A DNA stretch of 64,000 nt, taken from positions 1 through 64,000 of the forward strand of contig JAJDTM010000049.1 of the NCBI GenBank assembly GCA_022827185.1, in the 5' to 3' direction. Positions within the stretch are counted from its first letter, which is position 1, and the number at the start of each line of letters is the position of its first letter. The notes under the pieces are model-generated. The model did no database searches, was not told where the DNA came from, and saw only the letters and a program-made list of their open reading frames with translations. The position numbers and the translations under genes were made by a program. This stretch comes from Candidatus Poribacteria bacterium (lineage in GTDB: Bacteria; Poribacteria; WGA-4E; WGA-3G). Shown here piece after piece: positions 41,807-50,474 of the stretch.

Positions 41807-44389
41807 ATGAAAAAACCTACCTCTAAGCAGTGGCGGTTCAGAGATTCAGATATTGACGGTAGTTTGGCATTAGCCGCTGAGGTGGGTGTCTCTCCTTTTG
41901 CTGCACAACTGCTGATTAATCGAGGGATAAAAACTGCTACCGAAGCAAAAGCCTACCTTTCCCCAACTTTTGATGAACTCCACTCCCCGTTTGAATTAGC
42001 CGATATGGACAAAGCTGTAGAACGGATACACACGGCGATCTCGCGCGGCGAGAAAATCTGTGTTTATGGCGATTATGATATCGATGGCACCACCGCAACT
42101 GCGCTACTGATCCACACATTCCGCCAGATGGATGTGCACACTGACTACTATATCCCGAATCGATTTGATGAAGGCTACGGACTCAGTGAAGATACCATCA
42201 AAAAGATCAGCGAAGAAAGCGATGCAAAATTGCTAATTACCGTGGACTGTGGAATCAACTCGGTTAATGAGGTAGAATTAGCCAACCAACTCGGCATAGA
42301 TGTCATTATCACCGACCACCACCAGCCAGAGGAAGAACAACCGCCAGCGTACGCATTGATTTCGCCTAAGGTGCCAGGGAATGAATACCCTTATACCGAA
42401 CTCGCTGGGGTCGGTTTAGCCTTCAAATTGGCACAAGGGTTGATAGAAAACAATAGAACCTTTCTGGAATCGCTACTTGATTTGGTAGCGTTGGGCACCG
42501 TCGGCGATATGGCGTCGTTAACGGGTGAAAATCGTATTCTGAGCCGTTTGGGATTGGCGGAACTTGACAAACGAGGACGCCCTGGAATTCATGCTTTATG
42601 CGAAGCCGCCGGACATAAAATTGATACACCGCTTGACGGATATGCAATTTCTTTTAAATTGGGACCCCGTATCAACGCCGCCGGACGAATGGATACCGCA
42701 CATAAAGTGGTTGAATTACTCACCACCGATTCTGAGGATGTCGCAACCCGGATCGCTTCTGAACTCAATCAGGCAAATCAGAAGCGGCAAGAATTGGAAA
42801 GACAAATCCAAGAGCAGGCAATGGAGATAATTGAAGACGAAACTGACGACGATACGGTGGGGATTGTTGTTGCCAGTGACAGATGGAACGAAAAGGCACA
42901 AGGGGTCGTCGGCATTGTCGCCGCACGCCTGATGCAATCCTATTACAAACCTGCCATCGTTCTCGCAATTAACGGCGATACAGCGACGGGTTCCGGGCGT
43001 TGTATTGAAGGCATGAACCTTGCCAATAGTCTCGTCGCCTGCACTGATTTGCTCGTGAAACACGGTGGACACGCAGCGGCAGCAGGGTTAACAATCGAAA
43101 CCAGAAATATTCCCAAATTCAAAGACGCTTTCGACGAATACGCTTCTGAACATCTCACAGAGGAGGCACTCCAACCGAAGCTTGACCTTGAGTTTGAAAC
43201 GCATCTTTCGCTTTTAACGTTAGACACACTAAAGGAACTTGAGCAATTTGAACCCTTTGGACAGGAAAATCCGTCGCCGCTTTTTGGCAAACGACGCGTC
43301 AAAGTTGCTGACGGCACACCCAGAACAATGGGACAGGATGGAAGCCACCTGAAAATGTTCGTCAGCGACGGTGGCGTGAGACACTGTGCCATCGCATGGA
43401 GAGCCGGCGACCAACTCGTTACTTTCAGACGTCCCAGCCTCTCACTTGACATCGCCTTCTCGCCACAGATCAACGAGTGGCAAGGCACCCAATCCGTGCA
43501 ACTTATCCTTAGAGATTGGGAGATACACGCTGAAGGCAGGGACATGAACTGGAATGTTTTTCCCAGACTTGATGATGAATCCTCGGTAAAAATTGCCGAT
43601 AGGCGCAATACCAAAAAAAGGGACTATCTTTTAAAGTTGCTTCAACGAGAAGAATCTTGTATAATTTATGTACAGGATAAAGAAATGTTGGACTGTTTGC
43701 TCACAAGGGTCCTACCAGAGAGCATCGAGAGGATTGCGAGGCACGATGAGACAACATCCCCTGAAGAGGAAGCAACGTTATTGCAGCAATTAGCGCATGG
43801 CGAACTCAGGACAATCGCCTCAAGTAGCAGTTTATCAAGCCACGAAGCATTTCCTTTCATAAAGCATGTTGTCTTTTGCCATCTCACGCCGAGTCCAGAC
43901 CTCTTTTTTAAGCGATGCGCACCCACTTTCGCTACCAAAGAAACCTCCTGTCTGCATCTCATCTACGGCGATGCAGACGGAACGGAGATACAGAATTGGG
44001 TCGCCAAAAAATATCCCGAAAAAACCGAATTACAGCAATTGTACGGTGGGATACGTAAAACCATACAGTCAAATGGAGCGGAGGGATACCCTGAAACGGC
44101 AATGTTAAATGGCGCACTGGGAGCTCCCGCAACAGTTGAAACCGGACTCACTATCTTTGAAGAATTGAAGTTTATTGAGCGGTATGCGGAATCAGGACAT
44201 AGGCTTGTGAAACTCCGTCCTGCTCAGAAAAGTGATTTATCTCGTTCGCCAACTTACGTGAGAGGGCAGTGGATCAAGCAGACAAGCCCTTCTTTCATTG
44301 AGTTTCAGTTGACAGAAAACATTGAGTCTATGTGGGAGCGCGTGGAAAATGAGTGTCAAATCCCTAATAACCCAGATTCAAGCATATAA
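41807..44389 (+). CDS. recJ: Single-stranded-DNA-specific exonuclease RecJ, 860 aa
   Basis: A 5'-3' ssDNA exonuclease for recombination and mismatch repair. The DHH phosphoesterase motifs are present: VYGDYDIDGTTA (D89, D91, D93), LITVDCGINS (D147), IITDHHQPEE (D170, H171, H172) and LGPRINAAGRMDTA. The DHHA1 domain includes GGHAAAAGLTIE, followed by an OB-fold domain. It is about 280 residues longer than E. coli RecJ; the extra C-terminal domain (from about residue 590) resembles that of the long RecJ of Firmicutes and Deinococcus. The 3' end overlaps rel by 41 bp. Confidence 0.95.
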   Translation: MKKPTSKQWRFRDSDIDGSLALAAEVGVSPFAAQLLINRGIKTATEAKAYLSPTFDELHSPFELADMDKAVERIHTAISRGEKICVYGDYDIDGTTATALLIHTFRQMDVHTDYYIPNRFDEGYGLSEDTIKKISEESDAKLLITVDCGINSVNEVELANQLGIDVIITDHHQPEEEQPPAYALISPKVPGNEYPYTELAGVGLAFKLAQGLIENNRTFLESLLDLVALGTVGDMASLTGENRILSRLGLAELDKRGRPGIHALCEAAGHKIDTPLDGYAISFKLGPRINAAGRMDTAHKVVELLTTDSEDVATRIASELNQANQKRQELERQIQEQAMEIIEDETDDDTVGIVVASDRWNEKAQGVVGIVAARLMQSYYKPAIVLAINGDTATGSGRCIEGMNLANSLVACTDLLVKHGGHAAAAGLTIETRNIPKFKDAFDEYASEHLTEEALQPKLDLEFETHLSLLTLDTLKELEQFEPFGQENPSPLFGKRRVKVADGTPRTMGQDGSHLKMFVSDGGVRHCAIAWRAGDQLVTFRRPSLSLDIAFSPQINEWQGTQSVQLILRDWEIHAEGRDMNWNVFPRLDDESSVKIADRRNTKKRDYLLKLLQREESCIIYVQDKEMLDCLLTRVLPESIERIARHDETTSPEEEATLLQQLAHGELRTIASSSSLSSHEAFPFIKHVVFCHLTPSPDLFFKRCAPTFATKETSCLHLIYGDADGTEIQNWVAKKYPEKTELQQLYGGIRKTIQSNGAEGYPETAMLNGALGAPATVETGLTIFEELKFIERYAESGHRLVKLRPAQKSDLSRSPTYVRGQWIKQTSPSFIEFQLTENIESMWERVENECQIPNNPDSSI

Positions 44390-46556
44390 TCCCGAAGCCG
44401 AGATTGAGCTCCTCGAGCGTTGCTACCGTTTCGCGCAAGAGGCACATAAAGGGCAAAAACGAAAATCCGGAGACCCTTATTTTTCACATTGTGTCGAAAC
44501 TGCTGAAATACTCGCCGAACTACGCTTAGACACCCATACAATCTGCGCCGGACTTATGCATGATGTCCTTGAAGATACTGGCATCACCCGTGAAGAACTG
44601 CAAGTACGGTTCGGTGCTAACATCGCAAATCTTGTTGAAGGAGTCACAAAAATCGGGAAATATAGACCGAGTGTTACCTCCCCAACTGCCAGCACAACAA
44701 TCACAGTTGAAGAGCGCGTTCATCGAAAACGCCAAGCAGAAACCTACCGAAAACTCCTCTTAGCAACAGCAGAAGATATGCGGGTCATCCTCATTAAACT
44801 CGCAGATCGACTTCATAATATGCAAACGCTGAACTTCTTACCGAGTGAGAAATGCCAACGCATCGCAAAGGAGACATTGGAAATTTACGCGCCGATCGCA
44901 CACCGATTGGGGATCTGGCGTATCATGAGCCGACTTGAAGATCTCGCATTCAAGCATCTCTACCCCGACGAATATCGGAAAATTGCTGATCTCCTGAACC
45001 AGAAACTCGCTGAGCGCGAAGCATACTGTGATAAAATGGTGAAAGAAATTCGCCAAGTCCTTGAAGAACGGGGTGTCTACGCCGATGTTCACGGCAGAAC
45101 AAAACATATCTACAGTATCTATCAGAAAATGCAACAGAAAGGTACCCCCTTCAGCGAAATTCGGGACCTCGTCGGTCTCCGGGTCCTTGTTAAAACCGAT
45201 GCTGACTGTTACACCGCACTTGGCGCACTCCACTATGAATGGAGCTACCATCCCGACCGACTTCGGGATTGGATCGGTCAGCCTAAGAAAAACGGGTATC
45301 AGTCACTCCATACCACGATTTTAGATGACGGTAAACCTGTCGAAATCCAGATTCGCAGCTATCAGATGCATAAGGTAGCTGAAGACGGCATTGCTGCACA
45401 TTGGAGTTATAAAGAAGGGGTACCAGCAGGCGAACAAGGACGCTTCATTTTCGCCAGTTACAAGCAGATATTAGAGGATATACAGGAGACACAGGACAGT
45501 CCGCATCAGTTTTTAGAATCCATGAAACTGGAACTCTTTCAGGATGAAGTGTACATCTTTTCGCCGAAGGGGGACCTCTTTAAACTACCAGCAGGCGCGA
45601 CTGTTATCGACTTCGCCTATAAAATTCATACCGATGTTGGGCATACATGTGTCGGCGCAGAAGTAAACGGTTCCGTCGCACCCATCCGACGGGTACTTGA
45701 GAATGGCGACCAAGTCAATATTCGGACCCAAGCGAATGGAAAACCGAGTCGGAGTTGGCTACCTTATGTGAAAACCGGGACGGCACGCGGTAAAATTAGG
45801 CATTGGTTCCGTGAAAAGGATAGGGCGGACGCGCTCGAATTAGGTAAGAAATTTCTCGAAGCAGAGTTGCGGACCTTCTATCTTAACGCACGGGATTATC
45901 TCAGTTCCCCGGAACTCTTTGATATCGCCAAACAACTCAAACTCAAAAACCTTGAAGAGCTTTTCGTCCGCATCGGCAACGGCGATGAGTCGGCTATCCA
46001 TGTCGTCAATCTCTTGAAACCTGAGGTCCAAAAACCTGAAACCGAAACTGCAGAGGATGTTAAACCGGAACGGAAATCGGAATCGTCACCCGCCATCCAA
46101 CTTGAGAACGATATTGACTTAGGAATGGTGCGGATCATGAAATGCTGTAACCCGATCCCGGGGGACCAAGTCGTCGGCTATCTCACGCGAGGGCGCGGCG
46201 TTTCCGTACATAGAACCGGATGCATGCGCATACTTGATGAACCCGAACGACTCCTCACAGTCAAATGGCCCGAAAAACCACTTTCCGAAAACGGAAGCCA
46301 CCCACCTGATATCTACCCCGTCAAAATCCTCGTCGAATGCAGTGATCGTCCCGGAATGCTCGGCGAAATTACGACTGCTATCGCAGAATACAAGGTAAAT
46401 ATCCGCTGTGGAACCTTCCAACCCTCTACTGTCCATCTGGATGCTACAGCCGCTGACAACTTGACAATAGATGTTACTGGGGCTGAACAACTCGATAAAG
46501 TCATACAAGCAATTCGGCAGCTAAAAGGCGTACAACGCGTCACCCGCATGTCCTAA
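44349..46556 (+). CDS. rel: Bifunctional (p)ppGpp synthetase/hydrolase Rel, 735 aa
   Basis: Controls the stringent response. The HD hydrolase domain is intact: H47 (YFSHCVETA), H71-D72 (LMHDVLEDTG) and the later LADRLHNMQ aspartate. The synthetase domain has GRTKHIYSIYQKM, IRDLVGLRVLV and NGYQSLHTT. A TGS domain (about 390-450; VYIFSPKGDLFKLPAGATVIDFAY), a Cys-containing zinc-finger-like region (MKCCNPIPGDQVVGY) and a C-terminal ACT domain follow. The ATG at 44349 with GGGAG 10 nt upstream was preferred to an ATG nine codons earlier. It overlaps recJ, so the two are coupled; recJ-rel adjacency is also known in other phyla. Confidence 0.95.
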   Translation: MSVKSLITQIQAYNPEAEIELLERCYRFAQEAHKGQKRKSGDPYFSHCVETAEILAELRLDTHTICAGLMHDVLEDTGITREELQVRFGANIANLVEGVTKIGKYRPSVTSPTASTTITVEERVHRKRQAETYRKLLLATAEDMRVILIKLADRLHNMQTLNFLPSEKCQRIAKETLEIYAPIAHRLGIWRIMSRLEDLAFKHLYPDEYRKIADLLNQKLAEREAYCDKMVKEIRQVLEERGVYADVHGRTKHIYSIYQKMQQKGTPFSEIRDLVGLRVLVKTDADCYTALGALHYEWSYHPDRLRDWIGQPKKNGYQSLHTTILDDGKPVEIQIRSYQMHKVAEDGIAAHWSYKEGVPAGEQGRFIFASYKQILEDIQETQDSPHQFLESMKLELFQDEVYIFSPKGDLFKLPAGATVIDFAYKIHTDVGHTCVGAEVNGSVAPIRRVLENGDQVNIRTQANGKPSRSWLPYVKTGTARGKIRHWFREKDRADALELGKKFLEAELRTFYLNARDYLSSPELFDIAKQLKLKNLEELFVRIGNGDESAIHVVNLLKPEVQKPETETAEDVKPERKSESSPAIQLENDIDLGMVRIMKCCNPIPGDQVVGYLTRGRGVSVHRTGCMRILDEPERLLTVKWPEKPLSENGSHPPDIYPVKILVECSDRPGMLGEITTAIAEYKVNIRCGTFQPSTVHLDATAADNLTIDVTGAEQLDKVIQAIRQLKGVQRVTRMS

Positions 46557-46617
46557 ATCCAATCTATGACAGTCTCAATCCTCTGATATTGGGGAAACAC
46601 GCTCCGGATGGGATATG

Positions 46618-46830
46618 CTATACAGCGGCGGGCATTCTTGATATAACTTTAGCGACCTTTCCACTCTTCAGACATTTCGTACAGACACGGATCCGCCTCG
46701 GACCCGCCTCCGTTTGAACCCGAACCCGTTGAAGATTTGGAAGCCAACGTCGCTTTGTGTGCCGAAATGATTTACTAATCTGGTTACCCGTCATCGGGCG
46801 TTTACTACAAATACTACAGACGCGTGACAT
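46618..46830 (-). CDS. rpmB: 50S ribosomal protein L28 (bL28), 70 aa
   Basis: A structural protein of the large ribosomal subunit. SRVCSICSKRPMTGNQISKS and the KRRWLPNLQRVRV stretch are diagnostic. It is the zinc-binding form, with C5-x2-C8 and a second C-x2-C pair in RVCTKCLKSGKV. AAGGAG lies 9 nt before the ATG. It faces the rel gene; no rpmG gene is adjacent. Confidence 0.97.
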   Translation of the reverse strand: MSRVCSICSKRPMTGNQISKSFRHTKRRWLPNLQRVRVQTEAGPRRIRVCTKCLKSGKVAKVISRMPAAV

Positions 46831-47041
46831 CTTGAGGTCTCCTTTTTCTTTCCACTAAAATGCTGGTTAAACCTAAACATTAATGATACCACAATTAGGG
46901 CGAAAAAGCAAATTTTCTTTAAAACATATCCCCGAATTCCAACCTTCCAAACCCCGCACAACCCGCGATTCAGATCAACTGAAAACTGTCCCTCTGACCA
47001 CTGACTGCCGATGGCTGGCGGCTGATAACTAAAAATAGACA

Positions 47042-47069
47042 TGACTTTTCCAGAAGAATCTGGTATACT
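47042..47069 (+). promoter_or_regulatory. Putative -35/-10 for the glycosyltransferase gene (possibly leaderless)
   Basis: A TATACT -10 box at 47064-47069 lies 16 bp after TGACTT (47042-47047). Transcription would start at about 47076, at or within 2 nt of the ATG at 47078. No ribosome binding site is visible before the start, consistent with a leaderless transcript. The -35 match is weak. Confidence 0.35.
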
Positions 47070-47077
47070 ATGTCACT

Positions 47078-48367
47078 ATGAAAGTTGCTTACATTACCGC
47101 AGGTGCCGCCGGCATGTACTGCGGAACTTGTATCCACGATAATATGGTCGCCACTGTCCTAAAGAAGCAAGGTCATAATGTTTCATTGATTCCTACCTAT
47201 ACGCCTACTCGAACGGATGAAGCAAATGTCAGCATGAACCGCGTCTTTTTCGGCGGTGTTAACGTTTATCTTCAGCAGAAACTCTCTATTTTTAGGCACA
47301 CCCCATGGACATTCGACAAACTACTTGACAGCCCCGCATTACTAAACGGATTGGCACGGTTCAGCGGCGCAACAGACGCCAGCGATCTCGGACAACTCAC
47401 GGTCTCTATGCTTAGTGCTGAGTATGGATATCAAAAGAAAGAATTAGCGAAGTTAGTTAAATGGCTTGCTGAGGAGAACAAACCCGATATCGTCTATCTC
47501 ACCAACTCCATGTTAGTAGGCTTCACCAGAGAGATAAAGAACGCATTGGATGTACCAGTTATCTGTGCGCTTCAAGGCGAAGACATTTTCCTGCAAGATC
47601 TAATTGAACCCTACAAGACAGAAGCGTTGGCACTCCTCCGAGAACGGGCAGTAGATGCAGACGGCTTCGTCGCACCATGCGACTACTACGCACAATTTAT
47701 GGCAAGCGCGTATCTTGATGTCCCACTTGATAAAATCCATATCGTCCCCCTCGGCTTAAATATAGACGGGCACGGTTTATCTGTCGAAAAACCGGAACCG
47801 CCACCTTTCATTATCGGCTATCTGGCGCGTATCTGCCCTGAAAAAGGGTTACACATCTTAGTGGATGCTTTCCAGATAATCGCTGAAGCAATGGGCGCTA
47901 ATAATGTTCAACTCCATGTCGCAGGATACCTCGGAAAGAAAGATGAACCGTATTTAGAGGAACTCATTAGTCAGATTCAGGCATCCGGTTTGTCGGAAAG
48001 TTTTGTACATCACGGCGAGGTAACGCGTACCCAAAAAATTGATTTCCTTAACCGTTTACATGTTTTCTCTGTTCCCACTGTTTACCGGGAATCCAAAGGT
48101 CTATCCATTATAGAGTCGCTTGCCAACGGTGTACCGGTTGTCCAACCTCAACACGGCACGTTTCCAGAGATGATCAGCGCAACTGAAGGTGGAATCCTCG
48201 TGGCACCTGAATCGGCTGAGGCAGTCGCGATGGGCATCATGGAACTCCTGAACGATGCTGAGCAACGCGAACATCTCGGAAAAACCGGCAAAATCAATGT
48301 CCATCAAAAATTTAACGACACAGCCGTAGCAGAGCAACTCTTGAAAGTGTTTGAAAAGTATATCTAA
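47078..48367 (+). CDS. GT4-like glycosyltransferase (GT-B fold), 429 aa
   Basis: Transfers a sugar from a nucleotide donor. The N-terminal Rossmann domain begins MKVAYITAGAAGMYCGTCIHDNM, and the C-terminal donor domain has IIGYLARICPEKGLHILVDAF and the E-x7-E motif in RESKGLSIIESLANGVPVV. Length suits family GT4. The acceptor cannot be told. Spacers before and after contain ACTGACAACTG-type repeats. Start shows no ribosome binding site (see putative promoter). Confidence 0.9.
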   Translation: MKVAYITAGAAGMYCGTCIHDNMVATVLKKQGHNVSLIPTYTPTRTDEANVSMNRVFFGGVNVYLQQKLSIFRHTPWTFDKLLDSPALLNGLARFSGATDASDLGQLTVSMLSAEYGYQKKELAKLVKWLAEENKPDIVYLTNSMLVGFTREIKNALDVPVICALQGEDIFLQDLIEPYKTEALALLRERAVDADGFVAPCDYYAQFMASAYLDVPLDKIHIVPLGLNIDGHGLSVEKPEPPPFIIGYLARICPEKGLHILVDAFQIIAEAMGANNVQLHVAGYLGKKDEPYLEELISQIQASGLSESFVHHGEVTRTQKIDFLNRLHVFSVPTVYRESKGLSIIESLANGVPVVQPQHGTFPEMISATEGGILVAPESAEAVAMGIMELLNDAEQREHLGKTGKINVHQKFNDTAVAEQLLKVFEKYI

Positions 48368-48382
48368 TGTAGTTTTCAGTTC

Positions 48383-48401
48383 GGTTTTTCTGCGAAAAAC
48401 C
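48383..48401 (+). terminator. Hairpin after the glycosyltransferase gene
   Basis: GGTTTTTC (48383-48390) pairs exactly with GAAAAACC (48394-48401) around a 3-nt loop, 16 bp after the stop codon. The stem is AT-rich and the following TTTCAG is only a short T run, so terminator strength is uncertain. Confidence 0.45.
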
Positions 48402-48562
48402 TTTCAGTTGTCAGTAGTTGTCAGTAAGAAAGTTGTGAAGTGTGCTAAAGTTCCAAAGTTGAAAATTTTACGGACTTCCCTAACTTTAGAACACGTTACA
48501 GACTTCTTTAACTGATTACTGGCAACTGGTTACTGGCAACTTCTTCACTGACAACTGAAAGG
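48400..48562. repeat. 163-bp element with perfect 16-bp inverted ends (ACTGACAACTG family)
   Basis: CCTTTCAGTTGTCAGT (48400-48415) and ACTGACAACTGAAAGG (48547-48562) are exact inverted repeats. Inside, further TTGTCAGT / ACTGGCAACT copies occur. The right arm supplies AAAGGA, the ribosome binding site of the next gene at 48571. Structure fits a small non-autonomous mobile element or a regulatory stem; no target duplication was identified. Confidence 0.6.
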
Positions 48563-48570
48563 AATAAATC

Positions 48571-49047
48571 ATGTCTAAAACATGGCTAATTTTTGTTTTC
48601 ATGACCGTATCATCATGGGGACTTTACGGCGTTTTTCTGCATCAAGGGCAAATCGCTATGGCGGATCCCGTGCATGGACGCTACAAAGCATTCCTCTTTG
48701 TCGGGCTTGCTTACCTGCTCGCAGCCGTCATCGGCTCCGCACTGATGCTTGTCGTTAACGGGGCTGAATGGCAATTTACAGGTGGAGGTGTCACTTGGTC
48801 GTTTGTTGCAGGGCTTGTCGGCGCTATTGGCGCGTTCGGCGTTCTACTCGCTTTCGGCGCAGGTGGTAGACCCGCTGTTGTGATGTCTATCGTTTTCGCA
48901 GGCGCACCTATCGTAAATGCGATCGTCGCGACGCTCTCACATCCACCTGCCGGAGGGTGGGGCGCAGTCCGATGGCAGTTTATAGCAGGCATCCTGCTCG
49001 CAGCACTCGGCGGCTGTTTGGTGATGCTTTATAGACCCACCTCATAG
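48571..49047 (+). CDS. Half-size EamA/DMT-like membrane protein, 158 aa
   Basis: About five hydrophobic helices are visible: residues 3-22, 44-62, 78-98 (VTWSFVAGLVGAIGAFGVLLAF), 103-122 and 136-154 (FIAGILLAALGGCLVML). PAVVMSIVFAGAPIVNAI followed by a helix and LAALGG matches the second half of an EamA repeat in drug/metabolite transporters, which normally hold two repeats (10 helices). A single-repeat protein would have to dimerise. The ribosome binding site comes from the repeat at 48400-48562. Substrate unknown. Confidence 0.7.
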   Translation: MSKTWLIFVFMTVSSWGLYGVFLHQGQIAMADPVHGRYKAFLFVGLAYLLAAVIGSALMLVVNGAEWQFTGGGVTWSFVAGLVGAIGAFGVLLAFGAGGRPAVVMSIVFAGAPIVNAIVATLSHPPAGGWGAVRWQFIAGILLAALGGCLVMLYRPTS

Positions 49048-49082
49048 CACGTTAAAAAGCCGCCCTAAACTCCCTCTTTCGC

Positions 49083-49112
49083 TGGTGGGGTTTGTAACCC
49101 CGCCAATTTTTT
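49083..49112 (+). terminator. Intrinsic terminator after the EamA-like gene
   Basis: TGGTGGGGTT (49083-49092) pairs with AACCCCGCCA (49096-49105) with one G-T wobble and a TGT loop, then ATTTTTT follows. Of the hairpins in this window it fits the classical rho-independent pattern best. The stem sequence is of the same GGGGTT-type as those inside the MITE-like elements. A GGTTCCACTATA at 49130-49141 resembles an IS630-type end. Confidence 0.7.
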
Positions 49113-49273
49113 GGATATAAACAATTGTAGGTTCCACTATAGCATATCTCAGAAAGGCGACTGAATCTCCTAACGCCTGCCTCGCTCGATTCAATCATTT
49201 TAAAACAAAGTGCACTTTTTACTATCCTTTTCACGTGACATGTCTCTAATAAGCAAGAAGAGGGAGAATTGTC

Positions 49274-49858
49274 ATGCATTCTGAAGAATTGATTGACGCG
49301 AGTGATGCTGAACTGGTCGTCGTCGCACTTGCCGGTAATACACAGGCTTTTGATGTATTAGTGAACCGCTATCGACGGGCTATGTTGACTGTTGCACAAC
49401 AGATTGTCCGAAATTCCGCAGACGCGGAAGATGTCGTACAGGACGCACTTTTGCGGGCTTTTGAGGCATTACCACAACTCTCAGATTTGAATCGGTTCGG
49501 CGCGTGGCTGCATTCAATTACTCGGAACCGTGCCTTGCGTTACTACAGAAATACCAGTCGCTATCAACCCCAGGAGGATATGGAGCCACACCTAAATAGA
49601 GTGTCCGATACATCGGCGGCGGATCCCGCCCGCATTGTGGAAAGCGAATCGACGCAGCAGGCAGTTAGAGACGCTATTCAGAGCATGCCCGCAGACTATC
49701 AGGCAGTTGTCGAACTCTATTACTGGGCAGAAATGCCCCAAAAACGGATGGCTGAATTTCTATCGCTGCCCCTCACGACTGTAAAATGGCGGCTTCGTAA
49801 GGCGAAGGAGATGCTAAAAGCAAATTTAGAAAAACTCGGCTACGGCGAGGATGTATGA
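49274..49858 (+). CDS. ECF-type sigma-70 factor, 194 aa
   Basis: A stand-alone ECF sigma factor of normal length. Region 2 includes NSADAEDVVQDALLRAFEAL and RFGAWLHSITRNRALRYY; region 4 includes MPADYQAVVELYYWAEMPQKR and PLTTVKWRLRKAKEML. Unlike the two other sigma genes in the window it has no C-terminal extension. GGGAG lies 9 nt before the ATG. A DUF4097-type gene and its partial duplicate follow directly, and these are likely targets or regulators. Confidence 0.93.
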   Translation: MHSEELIDASDAELVVVALAGNTQAFDVLVNRYRRAMLTVAQQIVRNSADAEDVVQDALLRAFEALPQLSDLNRFGAWLHSITRNRALRYYRNTSRYQPQEDMEPHLNRVSDTSAADPARIVESESTQQAVRDAIQSMPADYQAVVELYYWAEMPQKRMAEFLSLPLTTVKWRLRKAKEMLKANLEKLGYGEDV

Positions 49859-49904
49859 CAAACTTTAGGAAACTTACTTATAAACCCATACGGAGGTGGA
49901 TACC

Positions 49905-50240
49905 ATGGAACACCAAGAACAGGAGACACAACAGGAATTTAGAAGTCTTGCCCACATGCTAAAGCATACCGCAAAGATCACAGAAGATGAGACCTTAACA
50001 AATGCTTTCAGTGGTGGCGAAACACGATGCATCACGCAATTCAATAATGCCCTCGCTCACTTGAGGAAACTTAACGCCGTGCCTGACGGGCTTTTCGACG
50101 AACTCCACGCTGAAGCGTCTTTTAGCCAGATCGGAATTGCTTGTCATCAACTCGCAGCTTACCTCAATAAAGGAGTAGATACAACCGAGGATTCCAAGGG
50201 ATGGTTCGCCAGCTTTTTCGGTGAACAAGCCATGTCTTAG
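49905..50240 (+). CDS. Truncated duplicate of the N-terminal domain of the DUF4097-type protein, 111 aa
   Basis: Nearly the whole sequence matches the first 110 residues of the gene at 50475, including FSGGETRCITQFNN, LNAVPDGLFDELHAEASF, QIGIACHQLAAYLN and TTEDSKGWFASFFGE. Even the leader (CGGAGGTGGATACCATGGAA) is identical. The ATG at 49905 is preferred for its GGAGG spacing. The domain is soluble and helical with two conserved cysteines; it might be an anti-sigma-like or binding module, as it follows an ECF sigma gene by 46 bp. This is inference. A MITE-like element separates it from the full-length copy. Confidence 0.75.
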   Translation: MEHQEQETQQEFRSLAHMLKHTAKITEDETLTNAFSGGETRCITQFNNALAHLRKLNAVPDGLFDELHAEASFSQIGIACHQLAAYLNKGVDTTEDSKGWFASFFGEQAMS

Positions 50241-50260
50241 AAAACTCACTTATTTAAGAT

Positions 50261-50447
50261 AGGACTTAGTATTTCCTCTTAAAGTTCCCCTGATAAGGGG
50301 CGGGGAATGCCCATAAGGCATTCATACCCGGTGAATGCCCATAAGGCATTCATACCGTTGATTCTGATTCTTTAGGGGGTTAAATACAACAACATAACGA
50401 TTTTTAAGGAAAATATACGCTTTCTTACTTCAATTTGCGTAAGTCTT
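50261..50447. mobile_element. MITE-like element 5, 187 bp
   Basis: The left end AGGACTTA and right end TGCGTAAGTCTT are imperfect inverted repeats. The interior has the CTCTTAAAGT-CCCC-TGATAAGGGG module shared with elements 4 and 6, then two tandem GAATGCC-CATAA-GGCATTC hairpins, and TTTAGGGGGTT. It is located exactly between the two copies of the duplicated N-terminal domain. Confidence 0.65.
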
Positions 50448-50474
50448 ATCATTAATCACACGGAGGTGGATACC

